23,886 bases of DNA from Clostridia bacterium (GTDB lineage: Bacteria > Bacillota_A > Clostridia > Oscillospirales > CAG-272): contig JAFQLG010000013.1 in NCBI GenBank assembly GCA_017414605.1, positions 1 through 23,886 on the forward strand, given 5' to 3'. This document shows positions 8,040 through 16,246 of this stretch, piece after piece. Positions within the stretch are counted from its first letter, which is position 1, and each line of letters begins with the position of its first letter. A program made the translations under genes and the position numbers. The notes below the pieces were generated by a model, which saw only the letters and a list, made by a program, of their open reading frames with translations, made no database searches and was not told where the DNA came from.

Positions 8040-8068
8040 ATTTTAACATCAATGGCATATCCCGTCAA
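8040..8068 (-). promoter_or_regulatory. Promoter of the solute-binding lipoprotein gene
   Basis: On the minus strand: TTGACG (8063-8068), a 17-base spacer, then TAAAAT (8040-8045), about 50 bases before the ATG. This suggests separate transcription from glgB, although I see no clear terminator after glgB, so readthrough is also possible. Confidence 0.7.
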
Positions 8069-8125
8069 CCGCTTTTATAAAACAAAATATGTCAAATGTG
8101 TAAATTTTGCCGATGCGGGTCGATT

Positions 8126-10105
8126 TTACTTTGTTCTCCTGAGGCATACCGCCGTTCTTGCGGGGATATAGATGGAAAATCCGTGCTTTCCGTCCTTCTT
8201 GTCGGTCTTGTACACGTAGTCCATAGAAATACGGTCATATCCGCCGAATCTCGACTCGTCCGTTGAAAGTATAGCTTGATATTTGCCATACTTGCCCGTT
8301 TCAACTCTGAAATCGGTATAATATCCGTTGGGGCTGAAGTTTGCAATGAACAAAAGGCCTCCGCGCTCATATACAAGCACCTGCCTCTGCTCGTCAACGT
8401 TGAGCGGAGCAGGCTTATAGTCAAATACGTTTCTATCGTCAATGAGGCGTATCAGCTCGCGGTCAAATGTGCCCAGCCAATCGTATTTAAGCGTCTTATC
8501 GTCCACCAGATGCCACTGGCGGCGGCAATATTTATGGCTCCAACCGTTTCCGTCACGCGGGAAGTCTATCCATTCCGGGTGGCCGAACTCATTGCCCATA
8601 AAATTGAGATATCCCTCTCCGCCAAGCGTCATCGTAACTAGCCTTATCATCTTATGAAGCGCCATACCGCGCTCCACGATATAGTTGTCGTCGCCCTTTT
8701 TCATTGAGGTATACATTTCCTTATCGCAAAGACGGAACATTATTGCCTTATCGCCAACAAGTGCCTGGTCATGCGACTCGGAATATCCGATATACTTTTC
8801 CATTGGTCTGCGGCTTGAAAGCTCGGCAAATATACGCCACATGCTCCAATCCTCGTCCCTCTGCTCCTTGATGAGTTTTATCCAGAGGTCAGGCGCGCCC
8901 ATAGCGAGTCTGTAATCAAATCCTATACCGCCGTCCTCAATAGGCAGACACATACCGGGCATTGCGGACATATCCTCGGCTATAGTCAAGGCGTCGGGAT
9001 ACACCTCGCGTATCAGCTCGTTTGCAAGCTGGAGATAGGTGATAGCCTCAACGTCGGTGTTAAGGGAGAAATACTTGCCGTAATCCATAAACGCCGTTCC
9101 AAGCCCGTGGTCATGGTATATCATAGAGGTAACTCCGTCAAAGCGGAAGCCGTCAAATCCATATTCGTCCATCCAGAACTTGAGATTGGAAAGCAAAAAG
9201 CTTATAACCTCTCTCTTGTCGTAATTGAACAGCTTTGTGCCCCAGGCGGGGTGGTCACCGCGTCCGCCCTCGTGGAAGAACTGATGAACGGTGCCGTCAA
9301 ACATATTGAGTCCGTCACCAACGTTTCCAACGGCGTGCGAGTGTACTACGTCAAGAAGCACGGAAATACCCATTGTGTGCGCCTCGTCAATAAGCCTTTT
9401 GAGCTGGTTTGGCGTTCCGTATTTTGACGATGCGGCAAAGAAGGACGACACCTGATAGCCGAACGAGCCATAATAGGGATGCTCCATTATAGCCATTATC
9501 TGCAGCGTATTGTATCCTGCCGCCTTTACTCGCGGAAGTATTTTCTCGCGGAACTCATCATAAGAGCCTACCTTCTCCTCTTCCTGCGCCATTCCTATAT
9601 GGCACTCGTAAATAAACAGGTCCTTTGCAGCCTTAAGATGCTTTTTTCTCCACTTGTACTTCGGCTCGTCCGAGATAACTCCGCACCATTGATACGTTTG
9701 CTTGTCCTGAAGCACGCGGCGGATATACAACGGCACTCTGCGATGCAGCTCGCCGCCAAACTCTACGATAGTCTGCACGTGACATCCGTCCCAAAGCCTA
9801 TCCTTCCCCTCGAGATATATCACAAAAATTCCATCCTCAATTCTGGTCATCTTGTGCGCAGTCATATCCCAATAGCAAAAATCACCCGTCAGATAAACGT
9901 TGTCAGCAGCGGGCGCCCATTCGCGATATACCCAGCCATCACTCGTTCTGTGAAAGCCAAAGTACTCATGCGCTGTTGCTATCTCGGCTAAGCTTCTGTT
10001 GCCAACGAGTTCTTTTCTTTTGGCTGCGTAGTTTTCCATTCTCAAATCTATATCTGCCTTGTAAGGCAGCAAAGAAGGATCATATTCAAATATCTTGTAT
10101 TCCAT
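8126..10105 (-). CDS. glgB: 1,4-alpha-glucan branching enzyme, eukaryotic-type (GH13_8)
   Basis: A 659-residue glycogen branching enzyme that transfers alpha-1,4 glucan segments to alpha-1,6 positions. The N-terminal carbohydrate-binding region (FGFHRTSDGWVYREWAP) leads into the catalytic barrel. The nucleophile is Asp323 in DGFRFDGVTSM, the acid/base Glu377 in TIAEDMSAMP, and the third acidic residue Asp446 in SESHDQALVGDK. These motif versions are those of the eukaryotic-like GBE1 group (also found in some bacteria), not the Escherichia coli type with its longer N-terminus. A C-terminal beta domain follows. GGAGG lies 8 bases before the ATG, and a consensus promoter is just upstream. No glgA, glgC, glgD or glgP gene is nearby, so glycogen genes are dispersed in this genome. 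Confidence 0.95.
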   Translation of the reverse strand: MEYKIFEYDPSLLPYKADIDLRMENYAAKRKELVGNRSLAEIATAHEYFGFHRTSDGWVYREWAPAADNVYLTGDFCYWDMTAHKMTRIEDGIFVIYLEGKDRLWDGCHVQTIVEFGGELHRRVPLYIRRVLQDKQTYQWCGVISDEPKYKWRKKHLKAAKDLFIYECHIGMAQEEEKVGSYDEFREKILPRVKAAGYNTLQIMAIMEHPYYGSFGYQVSSFFAASSKYGTPNQLKRLIDEAHTMGISVLLDVVHSHAVGNVGDGLNMFDGTVHQFFHEGGRGDHPAWGTKLFNYDKREVISFLLSNLKFWMDEYGFDGFRFDGVTSMIYHDHGLGTAFMDYGKYFSLNTDVEAITYLQLANELIREVYPDALTIAEDMSAMPGMCLPIEDGGIGFDYRLAMGAPDLWIKLIKEQRDEDWSMWRIFAELSSRRPMEKYIGYSESHDQALVGDKAIMFRLCDKEMYTSMKKGDDNYIVERGMALHKMIRLVTMTLGGEGYLNFMGNEFGHPEWIDFPRDGNGWSHKYCRRQWHLVDDKTLKYDWLGTFDRELIRLIDDRNVFDYKPAPLNVDEQRQVLVYERGGLLFIANFSPNGYYTDFRVETGKYGKYQAILSTDESRFGGYDRISMDYVYKTDKKDGKHGFSIYIPARTAVCLRRTK

Positions 10106-10139
10106 ATACCGTCCTCCACAAAGTTTTATTTACACCTCA

Positions 10140-10168
10140 ATTATACTACCTTTAAGAATTTTTGTCAA
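10140..10168 (-). promoter_or_regulatory. Consensus sigma-A promoter of glgB
   Basis: On the minus strand: TTGACA (10163-10168), a 17-base spacer, then TATAAT (10140-10145). Both hexamers match the consensus perfectly. The leader to the ATG is about 30 nt. Confidence 0.9.
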
Positions 10169-10252
10169 GGCTGACGGTGTCGCCGTTTGTCGAGCTTTTG
10201 CGGTAATTTATGGTAAAAATTATATTTATATATAAAATCTTTGCCAAAGCAC

Positions 10253-10281
10253 TTGACGATAGAGAGTGTAAATGATATAAT
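10253..10281 (+). promoter_or_regulatory. Sigma-A promoter of the trpB2 gene
   Basis: TTGACG, a 17-base spacer, then TATAAT (10276-10281). The start would fall near 10288, about 58 bases before the ATG. It diverges from the glgB promoter, with about 85 bases of AT-rich DNA between the two -35 elements. Confidence 0.85.
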
Positions 10282-10345
10282 CCCGATATATAGTTGTTTT
10301 TGACAGCGAAAAATAACGGCAAGCAATGCCGAGCAAGAGGTTTTT

Positions 10346-11719
10346 ATGTCCGAGAAACAGATACCCTACAAAATATACATCGAAGAATCCGAGATGCCGC
10401 ACGCCTGGTACAATCTGCGCGCGGATATGCCGCAAAAGCCCGCTCCTCTCCTCCATCCCGAAACGCACGAGGTTATGACCAAGAATGACCTTGCAGGCGT
10501 ATTTTGCGATGAGCTCATTGAGCAGGAGCTTGACGACAGCACGGCATATTTTGCTATCCCCGAGGAGATACGCAACTTTTATAAAATGTATCGCCCCGCA
10601 CCCCTTGTGCGCGCATACTGCCTTGAAGAAAGGTTGGGCACTCCCGCAAAAATATACTACAAGTTTGAGGGCAATAACACCAGCGGAAGCCACAAGCTCA
10701 ATTCTGCAATAGCGCAGGCTTACTATGCAAAAAAGCAGGGGCTTGTCGGCGTTACCACCGAAACGGGTGCGGGCCAATGGGGCACGGCGCTCTCTATGGC
10801 TTGCTCTTATTTTGATCTTGACTGCAAGGTATATATGGTAAAATGCTCCTATGAGCAAAAGCCGCACAGGCGCGAGGTCATGAGAACTTACGGCGCTTCC
10901 GTAACCCCCTCTCCCTCCATGGAAACCGAGATAGGCAGACGCATACTTAAGGAACATCCCGGCACCGTTGGCAGTCTGGGCTGCGCCATATCCGAGGCGG
11001 TTGAAACGGCAACTAAAAATGAAGGCTACCGCTATGTGCTTGGCAGCGTGCTAAACCAGGTCATGTTGCATCAGTCAATCATAGGCCTTGAAACCAAAAT
11101 AGCGCTTGACAAATACGGAATAAAGCCCGATGTGATCATAGGCTGCGCGGGCGGAGGCTCCAATCTTGGTGGTCTTATAGCCCCCTTTATGGGCGAAAAG
11201 CTGCGCGGCGAGGCGGATTATCGCATAATTGCCGTTGAACCCGAATCCTGCCCCAGCTTTACACGCGGAAGATACGCTTATGATTATTGCGATACGGGAA
11301 TGGTTTGTCCTCTGTCTAAAATGTATACCTTGGGCTCCGGCTTTATGCCCGCTCCCACACACGCGGGAGGACTGCGCTACCACGGAATGAATTCCACCCT
11401 CTCCAAGCTCTATGCGGACGGATATATGGAAGCGACTACGGTAAAGCAGACCGAGGTGTTTGCCGCCGCCGAGGAATTTGCGCGCGTTGAGGGAATACTC
11501 CCCGCCCCCGAATCCAGCCATGCTATCAAGGTGGCTCTGGACATCGCAAAGCAATGCAAGCAAACGGGCGAACAAAAAACTATCGTTTTCGGTCTTACGG
11601 GAACGGGCTATTTCGACATGATGTCGTATGAAAAATTCCACAACGGAGTGATGCTTGATACCGCGCCTGCCGATGAGGACATTGAGCGCGCACTGGCAAG
11701 GCTCCCAAAGGTTGAATAA
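10346..11719 (+). CDS. trpB2: TrpB2-type tryptophan synthase beta chain (PLP enzyme)
   Basis: A 457-residue PLP-dependent enzyme of the TrpB2 branch, which is longer than classical TrpB (about 400 residues). The PLP Lys is Lys117 in GSHKLNSA. The catalytic Glu is Glu139 in TETGAGQWG (Trp replaces the His of classical TrpB). The phosphate-binding loop is GCAGGGSNLGG, and the C-terminal PLP contact region is FGLTGTGYFDM. Classical TrpB makes tryptophan from indole and serine in complex with TrpA. TrpB2 enzymes usually act without TrpA and may salvage indole. No trpA or other trp gene is here, and the gene is monocistronic (own promoter and terminator), which supports an indole-salvage role by inference. 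A GAGG-like site (AAGAGG) precedes the ATG. Confidence 0.92.
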   Translation: MSEKQIPYKIYIEESEMPHAWYNLRADMPQKPAPLLHPETHEVMTKNDLAGVFCDELIEQELDDSTAYFAIPEEIRNFYKMYRPAPLVRAYCLEERLGTPAKIYYKFEGNNTSGSHKLNSAIAQAYYAKKQGLVGVTTETGAGQWGTALSMACSYFDLDCKVYMVKCSYEQKPHRREVMRTYGASVTPSPSMETEIGRRILKEHPGTVGSLGCAISEAVETATKNEGYRYVLGSVLNQVMLHQSIIGLETKIALDKYGIKPDVIIGCAGGGSNLGGLIAPFMGEKLRGEADYRIIAVEPESCPSFTRGRYAYDYCDTGMVCPLSKMYTLGSGFMPAPTHAGGLRYHGMNSTLSKLYADGYMEATTVKQTEVFAAAEEFARVEGILPAPESSHAIKVALDIAKQCKQTGEQKTIVFGLTGTGYFDMMSYEKFHNGVMLDTAPADEDIERALARLPKVE

Positions 11720-11725
11720 AAGTTT

Positions 11726-11762
11726 CGGCAGTCTGCACTTTTTTGGCAGGCTGCCGTTTTTT
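11726..11762 (+). terminator. Intrinsic terminator of trpB2
   Basis: An 11-bp stem (CGGCAGTCTGC with GCAGGCTGCCG, one T-G wobble) with a 9-nt loop, followed by six T. It begins 6 bases after the stop. Confidence 0.9.
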
Positions 11763-11765
11763 CGC

Positions 11766-11794
11766 TTGACAACAGCGAAAAATGGGGTTATAAT
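11766..11794 (+). promoter_or_regulatory. Consensus sigma-A promoter of the mgtE leader
   Basis: TTGACA, a 17-base spacer, then TATAAT (11789-11794), a perfect match in both boxes. Transcription would start near 11801, leaving about 195 nt of leader before mgtE. Confidence 0.9.
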
Positions 11795-11800
11795 TGATTT

Positions 11801-11996
11801 ATGGGTATATGTCCATAAAAATAATGGTAAAGGAGCCAAAAAATGAGTGCGGACAGTAACGGGCGATCTTGCCCCAATGTGAAAATTTTTATACATACCG
11901 GAAAGGCGCTGACCCGTACCGTTATCAGAGACTGATCCCAGCCTCTGTTTTGGTGCATATATCATCTCCTTTCCCAAGTGAAAAGGAGGTTTTTTT
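11801..11996 (+). promoter_or_regulatory. Structured mgtE leader ending in a terminator / ribosome-site hairpin; class unknown
   Basis: The leader holds a long-range helix, GTAACGGG (11856-11863) with CCCGTAC (11913-11919) and one bulged A. A 22-nt hairpin follows at 11926-11947 (CAGAG/CTCTG plus CTG/CAG). Last comes a 9-bp hairpin at 11964-11990 (ATCTCCTTT with AAAGGAGGT), followed directly by Ts and the mgtE ATG. The right arm of that last hairpin is the AGGAGG ribosome site of mgtE, and the T-run fills the spacer, so it can act as terminator, translation block or both. I see none of the conserved M-box blocks expected before magnesium transporter genes. The left arm CTCCTTT can instead pair with AAAGGAG at 11829-11835, a possible antiterminator. 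Confidence 0.6.
11843..11935 (+). CDS. Possible 30-residue leader peptide upstream of mgtE
   Basis: A short ORF begins MSADSNGRSC and ends TRTVIRD before TGA at 11933. It has a good ribosome site (AAAGGAG, 7-base spacer), better than expected by chance. It spans both sides of the long-range leader helix, and its stop lies within the 11926-11947 hairpin, so translating ribosomes would reshape the leader. The peptide is not proline-rich and does not resemble the enterobacterial MgtL peptide. It could be a regulatory upstream ORF or a coincidence within a structured RNA. Confidence 0.45.
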   Translation: MSADSNGRSCPNVKIFIHTGKALTRTVIRD

Positions 11997-13409
11997 ATGG
12001 AAGAAAACAAGGATTTTGAAGCCCTTGATATTGAGGACAGAGGCTATCGCGAAATAATCCTCTCTATAATCAGAAGCGATTGCTCCGACAAGGAGCTACG
12101 CGAGCAGCTGGAAGAATATCACGACAACGATATTGCATCCATACTTGAGGAGCTGACCGAGGAGGAAAACGACAGGCTTTTGCGCGCCCTTGACAGCGAG
12201 GCGATGTCCGACATCGTTACCTACCTTGACGACGCGGGCGAATATCTCTCCGAGCTTGACACCGATGAAGCGGCAGACATAATCGAGCAGATGGACGCCG
12301 ACGAGGCTCTGGAAGTTCTCGAGGATCTCGACGAGCAGACCAGGAGCGAGGTGCTTGAGCTTATTGAGGACGAGGTCAAGGAGGAGATCGAGCTTATCGA
12401 CTCCTACGAGGACGACGAGTTCGGTAGCCGAATGAGCACCAACTTTATCTCAATCAAAAAGGGCGTAACTATCAAGAGCGCTATGAGGACTCTCGTATCC
12501 GACGCGGCGCAAAACGACAACATATACACAATTTTCGTAACCGAGGATGACGGAAAGTTTTACGGAGCTATCGATCTCAAGGAGCTTATCGTTGCCCGCA
12601 GCAGCGACTCGCTTGAAGATCTTATATACACAACCTTCCCCTTTGTTTACGATAAAGAGCTTATTTCCGACAGCATAGAGGCGTTGCGTTCCTATTCCGA
12701 GGACCTGATCCCCGTTATATCATCAAAGGACCAGACCCTTTTGGGCGTTATCACCTCTAAGGACATAATCGACATCGTGGACGCAGAATTTGAGGACGAC
12801 TATGCAAAGCTCGCAGCTCTCAGCGAGCAAGAGCAGGTGCGCGAGCCGCTCTGGAAGAGTATCAAAAAGCGTATTCCCTGGCTCATCGCCCTTCTCTTTA
12901 TGGGACTTGCGGTATCCGCAGTTGTGGGAATATTCGAGGGCGTTGTAAGAGAGCTTCCATTTATCGTATGCTTTCAATCGCTTATTCTCGGAATGGCGGG
13001 TAACGTTGGTACGCAGTCGCTTGCGGTCACCGTGCGTTCGCTCAGCGGCGACGAAATAACGGGAAGAAAAAAGATTGGCTTTATCTTCAAGGAAACGCGA
13101 GTTGCATTGCTCAACGGCTTGCTTATCGGTCTTTGCTCATTCCTTGTCGTCAGCATATATCTTGGCATTATCGGCACGTATACCATGCCCATCGTTGCGG
13201 CAACCGCCGTTTGCGTTGGATTATCTCTTCTCTTTGCTATGATGATATCGGGATTTACGGGTGCGGCGATACCTATGATCTTTCATGCTATGGGCATTGA
13301 CCCCGCAGTTGCATCGGGCCCGCTTATCACAACGATAAATGACCTTATCGCAGTTATCAGCTATTACGGACTTGCCGCTGTTCTGTTCTTACAGTTCGGC
13401 GTTGTATGA
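11997..13409 (+). CDS. mgtE: Magnesium transporter MgtE
   Basis: A 470-residue Mg2+ channel/transporter. In order: an acidic MgtE N domain (about 30-140, full of Asp/Glu, the magnesium sensor); a pair of CBS domains (about 148-270, with RMSTNFISI and LLGVITSKDI); then five membrane helices from about residue 290. The pore signature GMAGNVGTQS is in the second helix, and the Asp in TTINDLIAV in the last helix matches the conserved pore Asp. In known MgtE structures Mg2+ bound between the N and CBS domains closes the channel. The ribosome site AGGAGG sits in a hairpin arm 7 Ts before the ATG, so expression is probably controlled at the RNA level. It is monocistronic, with its own promoter and terminator. 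Confidence 0.95.
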   Translation: MEENKDFEALDIEDRGYREIILSIIRSDCSDKELREQLEEYHDNDIASILEELTEEENDRLLRALDSEAMSDIVTYLDDAGEYLSELDTDEAADIIEQMDADEALEVLEDLDEQTRSEVLELIEDEVKEEIELIDSYEDDEFGSRMSTNFISIKKGVTIKSAMRTLVSDAAQNDNIYTIFVTEDDGKFYGAIDLKELIVARSSDSLEDLIYTTFPFVYDKELISDSIEALRSYSEDLIPVISSKDQTLLGVITSKDIIDIVDAEFEDDYAKLAALSEQEQVREPLWKSIKKRIPWLIALLFMGLAVSAVVGIFEGVVRELPFIVCFQSLILGMAGNVGTQSLAVTVRSLSGDEITGRKKIGFIFKETRVALLNGLLIGLCSFLVVSIYLGIIGTYTMPIVAATAVCVGLSLLFAMMISGFTGAAIPMIFHAMGIDPAVASGPLITTINDLIAVISYYGLAAVLFLQFGVV

Positions 13410-13413
13410 TTTC

Positions 13414-13446
13414 AAAAGAAACGGGGCTATGGCTCCGTTTCTTTTT
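13414..13446 (+). terminator. Intrinsic terminator of mgtE
   Basis: An 11-bp stem (AAAAGAAACGG with CCGTTTCTTTT) with a 10-nt loop and a T-rich tail, starting 5 bases after the stop. Confidence 0.88.
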
Positions 13447-13471
13447 ATATATACCAAATATGTTAAAGGAC

Positions 13472-13500
13472 TTGCAATATTGACTTATTTATGATATAAT
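13472..13500 (+). promoter_or_regulatory. Promoter of the DUF512-der-obg-ppa operon
   Basis: TTGCAA, a 17-base spacer, then TATAAT (13495-13500). The predicted start is near 13507, about 35 bases before the first ATG. No terminator is seen until 19088, so this may drive six genes. Confidence 0.8.
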
Positions 13501-13541
13501 GTAGGGTGGATTATAATGCGAATGACAAAAAGGAGGAAATT

Positions 13542-14852
13542 ATGGTAAAAATAACAAGTGTTGCGCCCCATAGCCGCGCAGCCTGTGCCGGCATTTTGGC
13601 AGGCGACGTGCTCTGCTCCATTGGCGGCAGAGATATAAACGACGTTCTTGATTACCGCTTCTTCCTTGCGGAAAGCACTGTAACTCTCCGCCTTTTGCGC
13701 GGCTGCGAGCCCTATGAGGTGACTATCAGAAAGGCACAATATGATGATATCGGCCTGGATTTTGAAACGCCGCTCATGGACAAAAAGCAGTCCTGCCGCA
13801 ACAAGTGCATCTTTTGCTTTATAGACCAGCTGCCCTGCGGTATGCGAGAAACGCTTTATTTTAAGGATGACGACTCCCGCCTTTCCTTTTTGCACGGCAA
13901 CTACGTAACGCTGACAAATCTCTCGGACAAGGATATAGACCGCATTATTGAAATGCACATTTCGCCCATCAATATATCGGTGCACACAACGAATCCCGAA
14001 CTTCGCGTAAAAATGATGCACAACAAGCGTGCGGGCGAGGTGCTTTCCTACATCAAACGTCTTGCCGACGCAGGTATTGCAATGTGCGGTCAGATAGTGC
14101 TTTGCCGCGGTATTAACGATGGCGACGAGCTTTTGCGCTCCATGCGCGACCTTTCAGAATTTTTTCCCACCATGCAAAGCGTGTCCATAGTCCCCGCGGG
14201 ACTTACCAAATTCCGCGATGGACTCTATCCCCTCACCCCCTACTCAAAAGAAGAGGCTGCGAAGGTTATCCGTATGGTTGAGGATTTCGCAGACAAGCTG
14301 GAATCCGAGATCGCACACCGCATATTCTTCTTGGCGGACGAGCTTTACATCAAAGCGGGACTGCCTATTCCCAATGAAGCACACTATGAGGGATATCCTC
14401 AGATAGAAAACGGCGTTGGCATGATACGCTCCACGCTTGAAGAGTTCTACGGCGAGCTTGAATATATAAACGAATATCTGCCCGATGTCACTCTTCCCCG
14501 CACCGTTTCGGTGGCTACGGGTGCGGCAGCATTTGATACCGTATCCGAAATGGCGCGTGCACTTGAACAAAGAGTAGAAGGACTCAAAATAAACGTTTAC
14601 AAAATAATCAATAAATTCTTTGGCGAAAGCATAACCGTTGCGGGCCTGCTGACGGGTAAGGATATATCCGAACAGCTTAGCGGAAAATCACTTGGCAACG
14701 CTTTGCTCTTCCCCGAAAACGCCCTGCGCGCAGGCGGCGATCTTTTCCTTGACGACATGTCGCCCGCACAGCTTTCAGATGTATTGGGAGTCCCCGTTTG
14801 TGCGGGACACAATGACGGCGCGCAATTTATCCGCGACGTTTTGGGCGTATAA
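13542..14852 (+). CDS. DUF512 family PDZ/radical-SAM protein
   Basis: A 436-residue protein of the DUF512 family, conserved in Clostridia and often next to der. The start is the ATG at 13542 with AGGAGG 5 bases upstream; a GTG start at 13506 has no such site. The N-terminus is PDZ-like (VAPHSRAACAGILAGDVLCSIGG). The iron-sulfur/radical-SAM-like motif C85-x3-C89-x2-C92 (CRNKCIFCF) is followed by IDQLP. A TIM-barrel-like middle follows (ISVHTTNPELR, GQIVLCRGIND), and the C-terminal DUF512 region contains VATGAAAFDT and VAGLLTGKDI. The reaction is not known. Co-transcription with the ribosome-assembly GTPases Der and Obg suggests a role in ribosome or RNA maturation, by inference only. Confidence 0.9.
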   Translation: MVKITSVAPHSRAACAGILAGDVLCSIGGRDINDVLDYRFFLAESTVTLRLLRGCEPYEVTIRKAQYDDIGLDFETPLMDKKQSCRNKCIFCFIDQLPCGMRETLYFKDDDSRLSFLHGNYVTLTNLSDKDIDRIIEMHISPINISVHTTNPELRVKMMHNKRAGEVLSYIKRLADAGIAMCGQIVLCRGINDGDELLRSMRDLSEFFPTMQSVSIVPAGLTKFRDGLYPLTPYSKEEAAKVIRMVEDFADKLESEIAHRIFFLADELYIKAGLPIPNEAHYEGYPQIENGVGMIRSTLEEFYGELEYINEYLPDVTLPRTVSVATGAAAFDTVSEMARALEQRVEGLKINVYKIINKFFGESITVAGLLTGKDISEQLSGKSLGNALLFPENALRAGGDLFLDDMSPAQLSDVLGVPVCAGHNDGAQFIRDVLGV

Positions 14853-14890
14853 TCCACGCCAAAGACCACAATTTTTTCAGGAGTAATAAA

Positions 14891-16222
14891 ATGTCAAAAC
14901 CAATAATAGCAATAGTTGGCCGCCCCAACGTGGGCAAAAGCACGCTTTTCAATAAGCTTATCGGAGAGCGCCGCTCTATAGTTGAGGACGTTCCCGGCGT
15001 TACCCGTGACCGCATCTACGGAGAAACCGAGTGGACGGGCAAGCAATTTATCGTTATCGACACGGGTGGAATCGAGCCCAAGACCGATGACGTTATCCTC
15101 TCACAAATGAAATTTCAGGCACAGGTCGCTATAGATGACGCCGACGTTATTATATTTATGTGCGACGTTCGCACAGGTCTTACTGCAGACGATAAGGACA
15201 TCGCCATAATGCTCAAAAAGAGCGGCAAGCCCATCGTTCCTTGCATAAATAAGTGTGACCGCGTTGGAGCTCTTCCCTTTGAATTTTACGAATTTTACGA
15301 GCTGGGCTTTGACCGTGACCCCGTGGCAGTATCATCCGTTCACGGATCGGGCACGGGCGATCTTTTGGACGCTTGCGTAGAGGCTATCGGCGATTGGGAT
15401 TATACGGAGGATGACGGCGATTGCATAAAGGTTGCCGTTATAGGCAAGCCTAACGCAGGCAAATCTTCTATCATAAACCGCATGTTGGGCCAGCAGCGCC
15501 TTATCGTATCCGACATTGCGGGAACCACGCGCGATGCAGTTGACTCCCGTCTTGAAAACGATTACGGAAAATATGTCCTTATCGACACCGCGGGAATACG
15601 CCGACAGTCCAAAATAAACGATAACATTGAAAAATACAGCGTTCTCCGCGCGCATATGGCGGTTGAGCGCGCAGACGTCTGCCTTTTGATGATAGATGCA
15701 TCGGTTGGCATAACCGAGCAGGACGAAAAGATCGCGGGCATAGCTCACGAGAGCGGCAAGGCAACCTTGATAGTTGTTAATAAGTGGGATTCCATAGAAA
15801 AGGACAACTCTACCGTTAACGAATTCACTCGCCGTATCCGCGAGCATCTGGCATATATGCCCTATGCGCCCATTCTCTTTGTTTCAGCAAAGACAGGCCA
15901 GCGCATCGACAACGTTTTTGAGCGCATCAATTACGTTCACAATCAGGCAAACACCCGCATTTCAACGGGTATGCTAAACGACGTACTCAGCGAGGCAACT
16001 ATGCGCACCCAGCCTCCCACGGATAAGGGCAAGCGCCTCAAGATATACTATATGACGCAAATAAGCGTTGCTCCCCCCACCTTCGTTATCTTTTGCAACA
16101 ACGAGGAGCTTTTCCACTTCTCATATCGAAGATATATTGAAAACTGCTTGCGCGAAACGTTTGGCTTTGTCGGAACGCCTATAAAGCTCATCATCCGCGA
16201 GCGCGGGGAGGACAAAAAATAA
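14891..16222 (+). CDS. der: Ribosome biogenesis GTPase Der (EngA)
   Basis: A 443-residue tandem GTPase needed for maturation of the 50S ribosomal subunit. The first G domain has P-loop GRPNVGKS (residues 10-17), DTGG as G3 and NKCD as G4. The second begins with GKPNAGKS near residue 184, with DTAG and NKWD. The C-terminal KH-like domain (about 350-443, ending in GTPIKLIIRERG) completes the usual arrangement. The length is normal for the family. The ribosome site is CAGGAG, 38 bases after the DUF512 gene stop. Two tandem G domains are unique to Der, so identity is certain. Confidence 0.98.
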   Translation: MSKPIIAIVGRPNVGKSTLFNKLIGERRSIVEDVPGVTRDRIYGETEWTGKQFIVIDTGGIEPKTDDVILSQMKFQAQVAIDDADVIIFMCDVRTGLTADDKDIAIMLKKSGKPIVPCINKCDRVGALPFEFYEFYELGFDRDPVAVSSVHGSGTGDLLDACVEAIGDWDYTEDDGDCIKVAVIGKPNAGKSSIINRMLGQQRLIVSDIAGTTRDAVDSRLENDYGKYVLIDTAGIRRQSKINDNIEKYSVLRAHMAVERADVCLLMIDASVGITEQDEKIAGIAHESGKATLIVVNKWDSIEKDNSTVNEFTRRIREHLAYMPYAPILFVSAKTGQRIDNVFERINYVHNQANTRISTGMLNDVLSEATMRTQPPTDKGKRLKIYYMTQISVAPPTFVIFCNNEELFHFSYRRYIENCLRETFGFVGTPIKLIIRERGEDKK

Positions 16223-16246
16223 TTCCACACCTGCGAGGTGAAAGCA

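Noticed and set aside
11801..11996. M-box (ykoK) magnesium riboswitch before mgtE
   Set aside because: The expected conserved blocks of the M-box are not present by eye. I kept the leader as an unknown structured element.
11075..12010. A 311-codon minus-strand frame across the end of trpB2 and the mgtE leader
   Set aside because: It overlaps a clear PLP enzyme, a terminator and a consensus promoter, and shows no ribosome site or recognisable domain.
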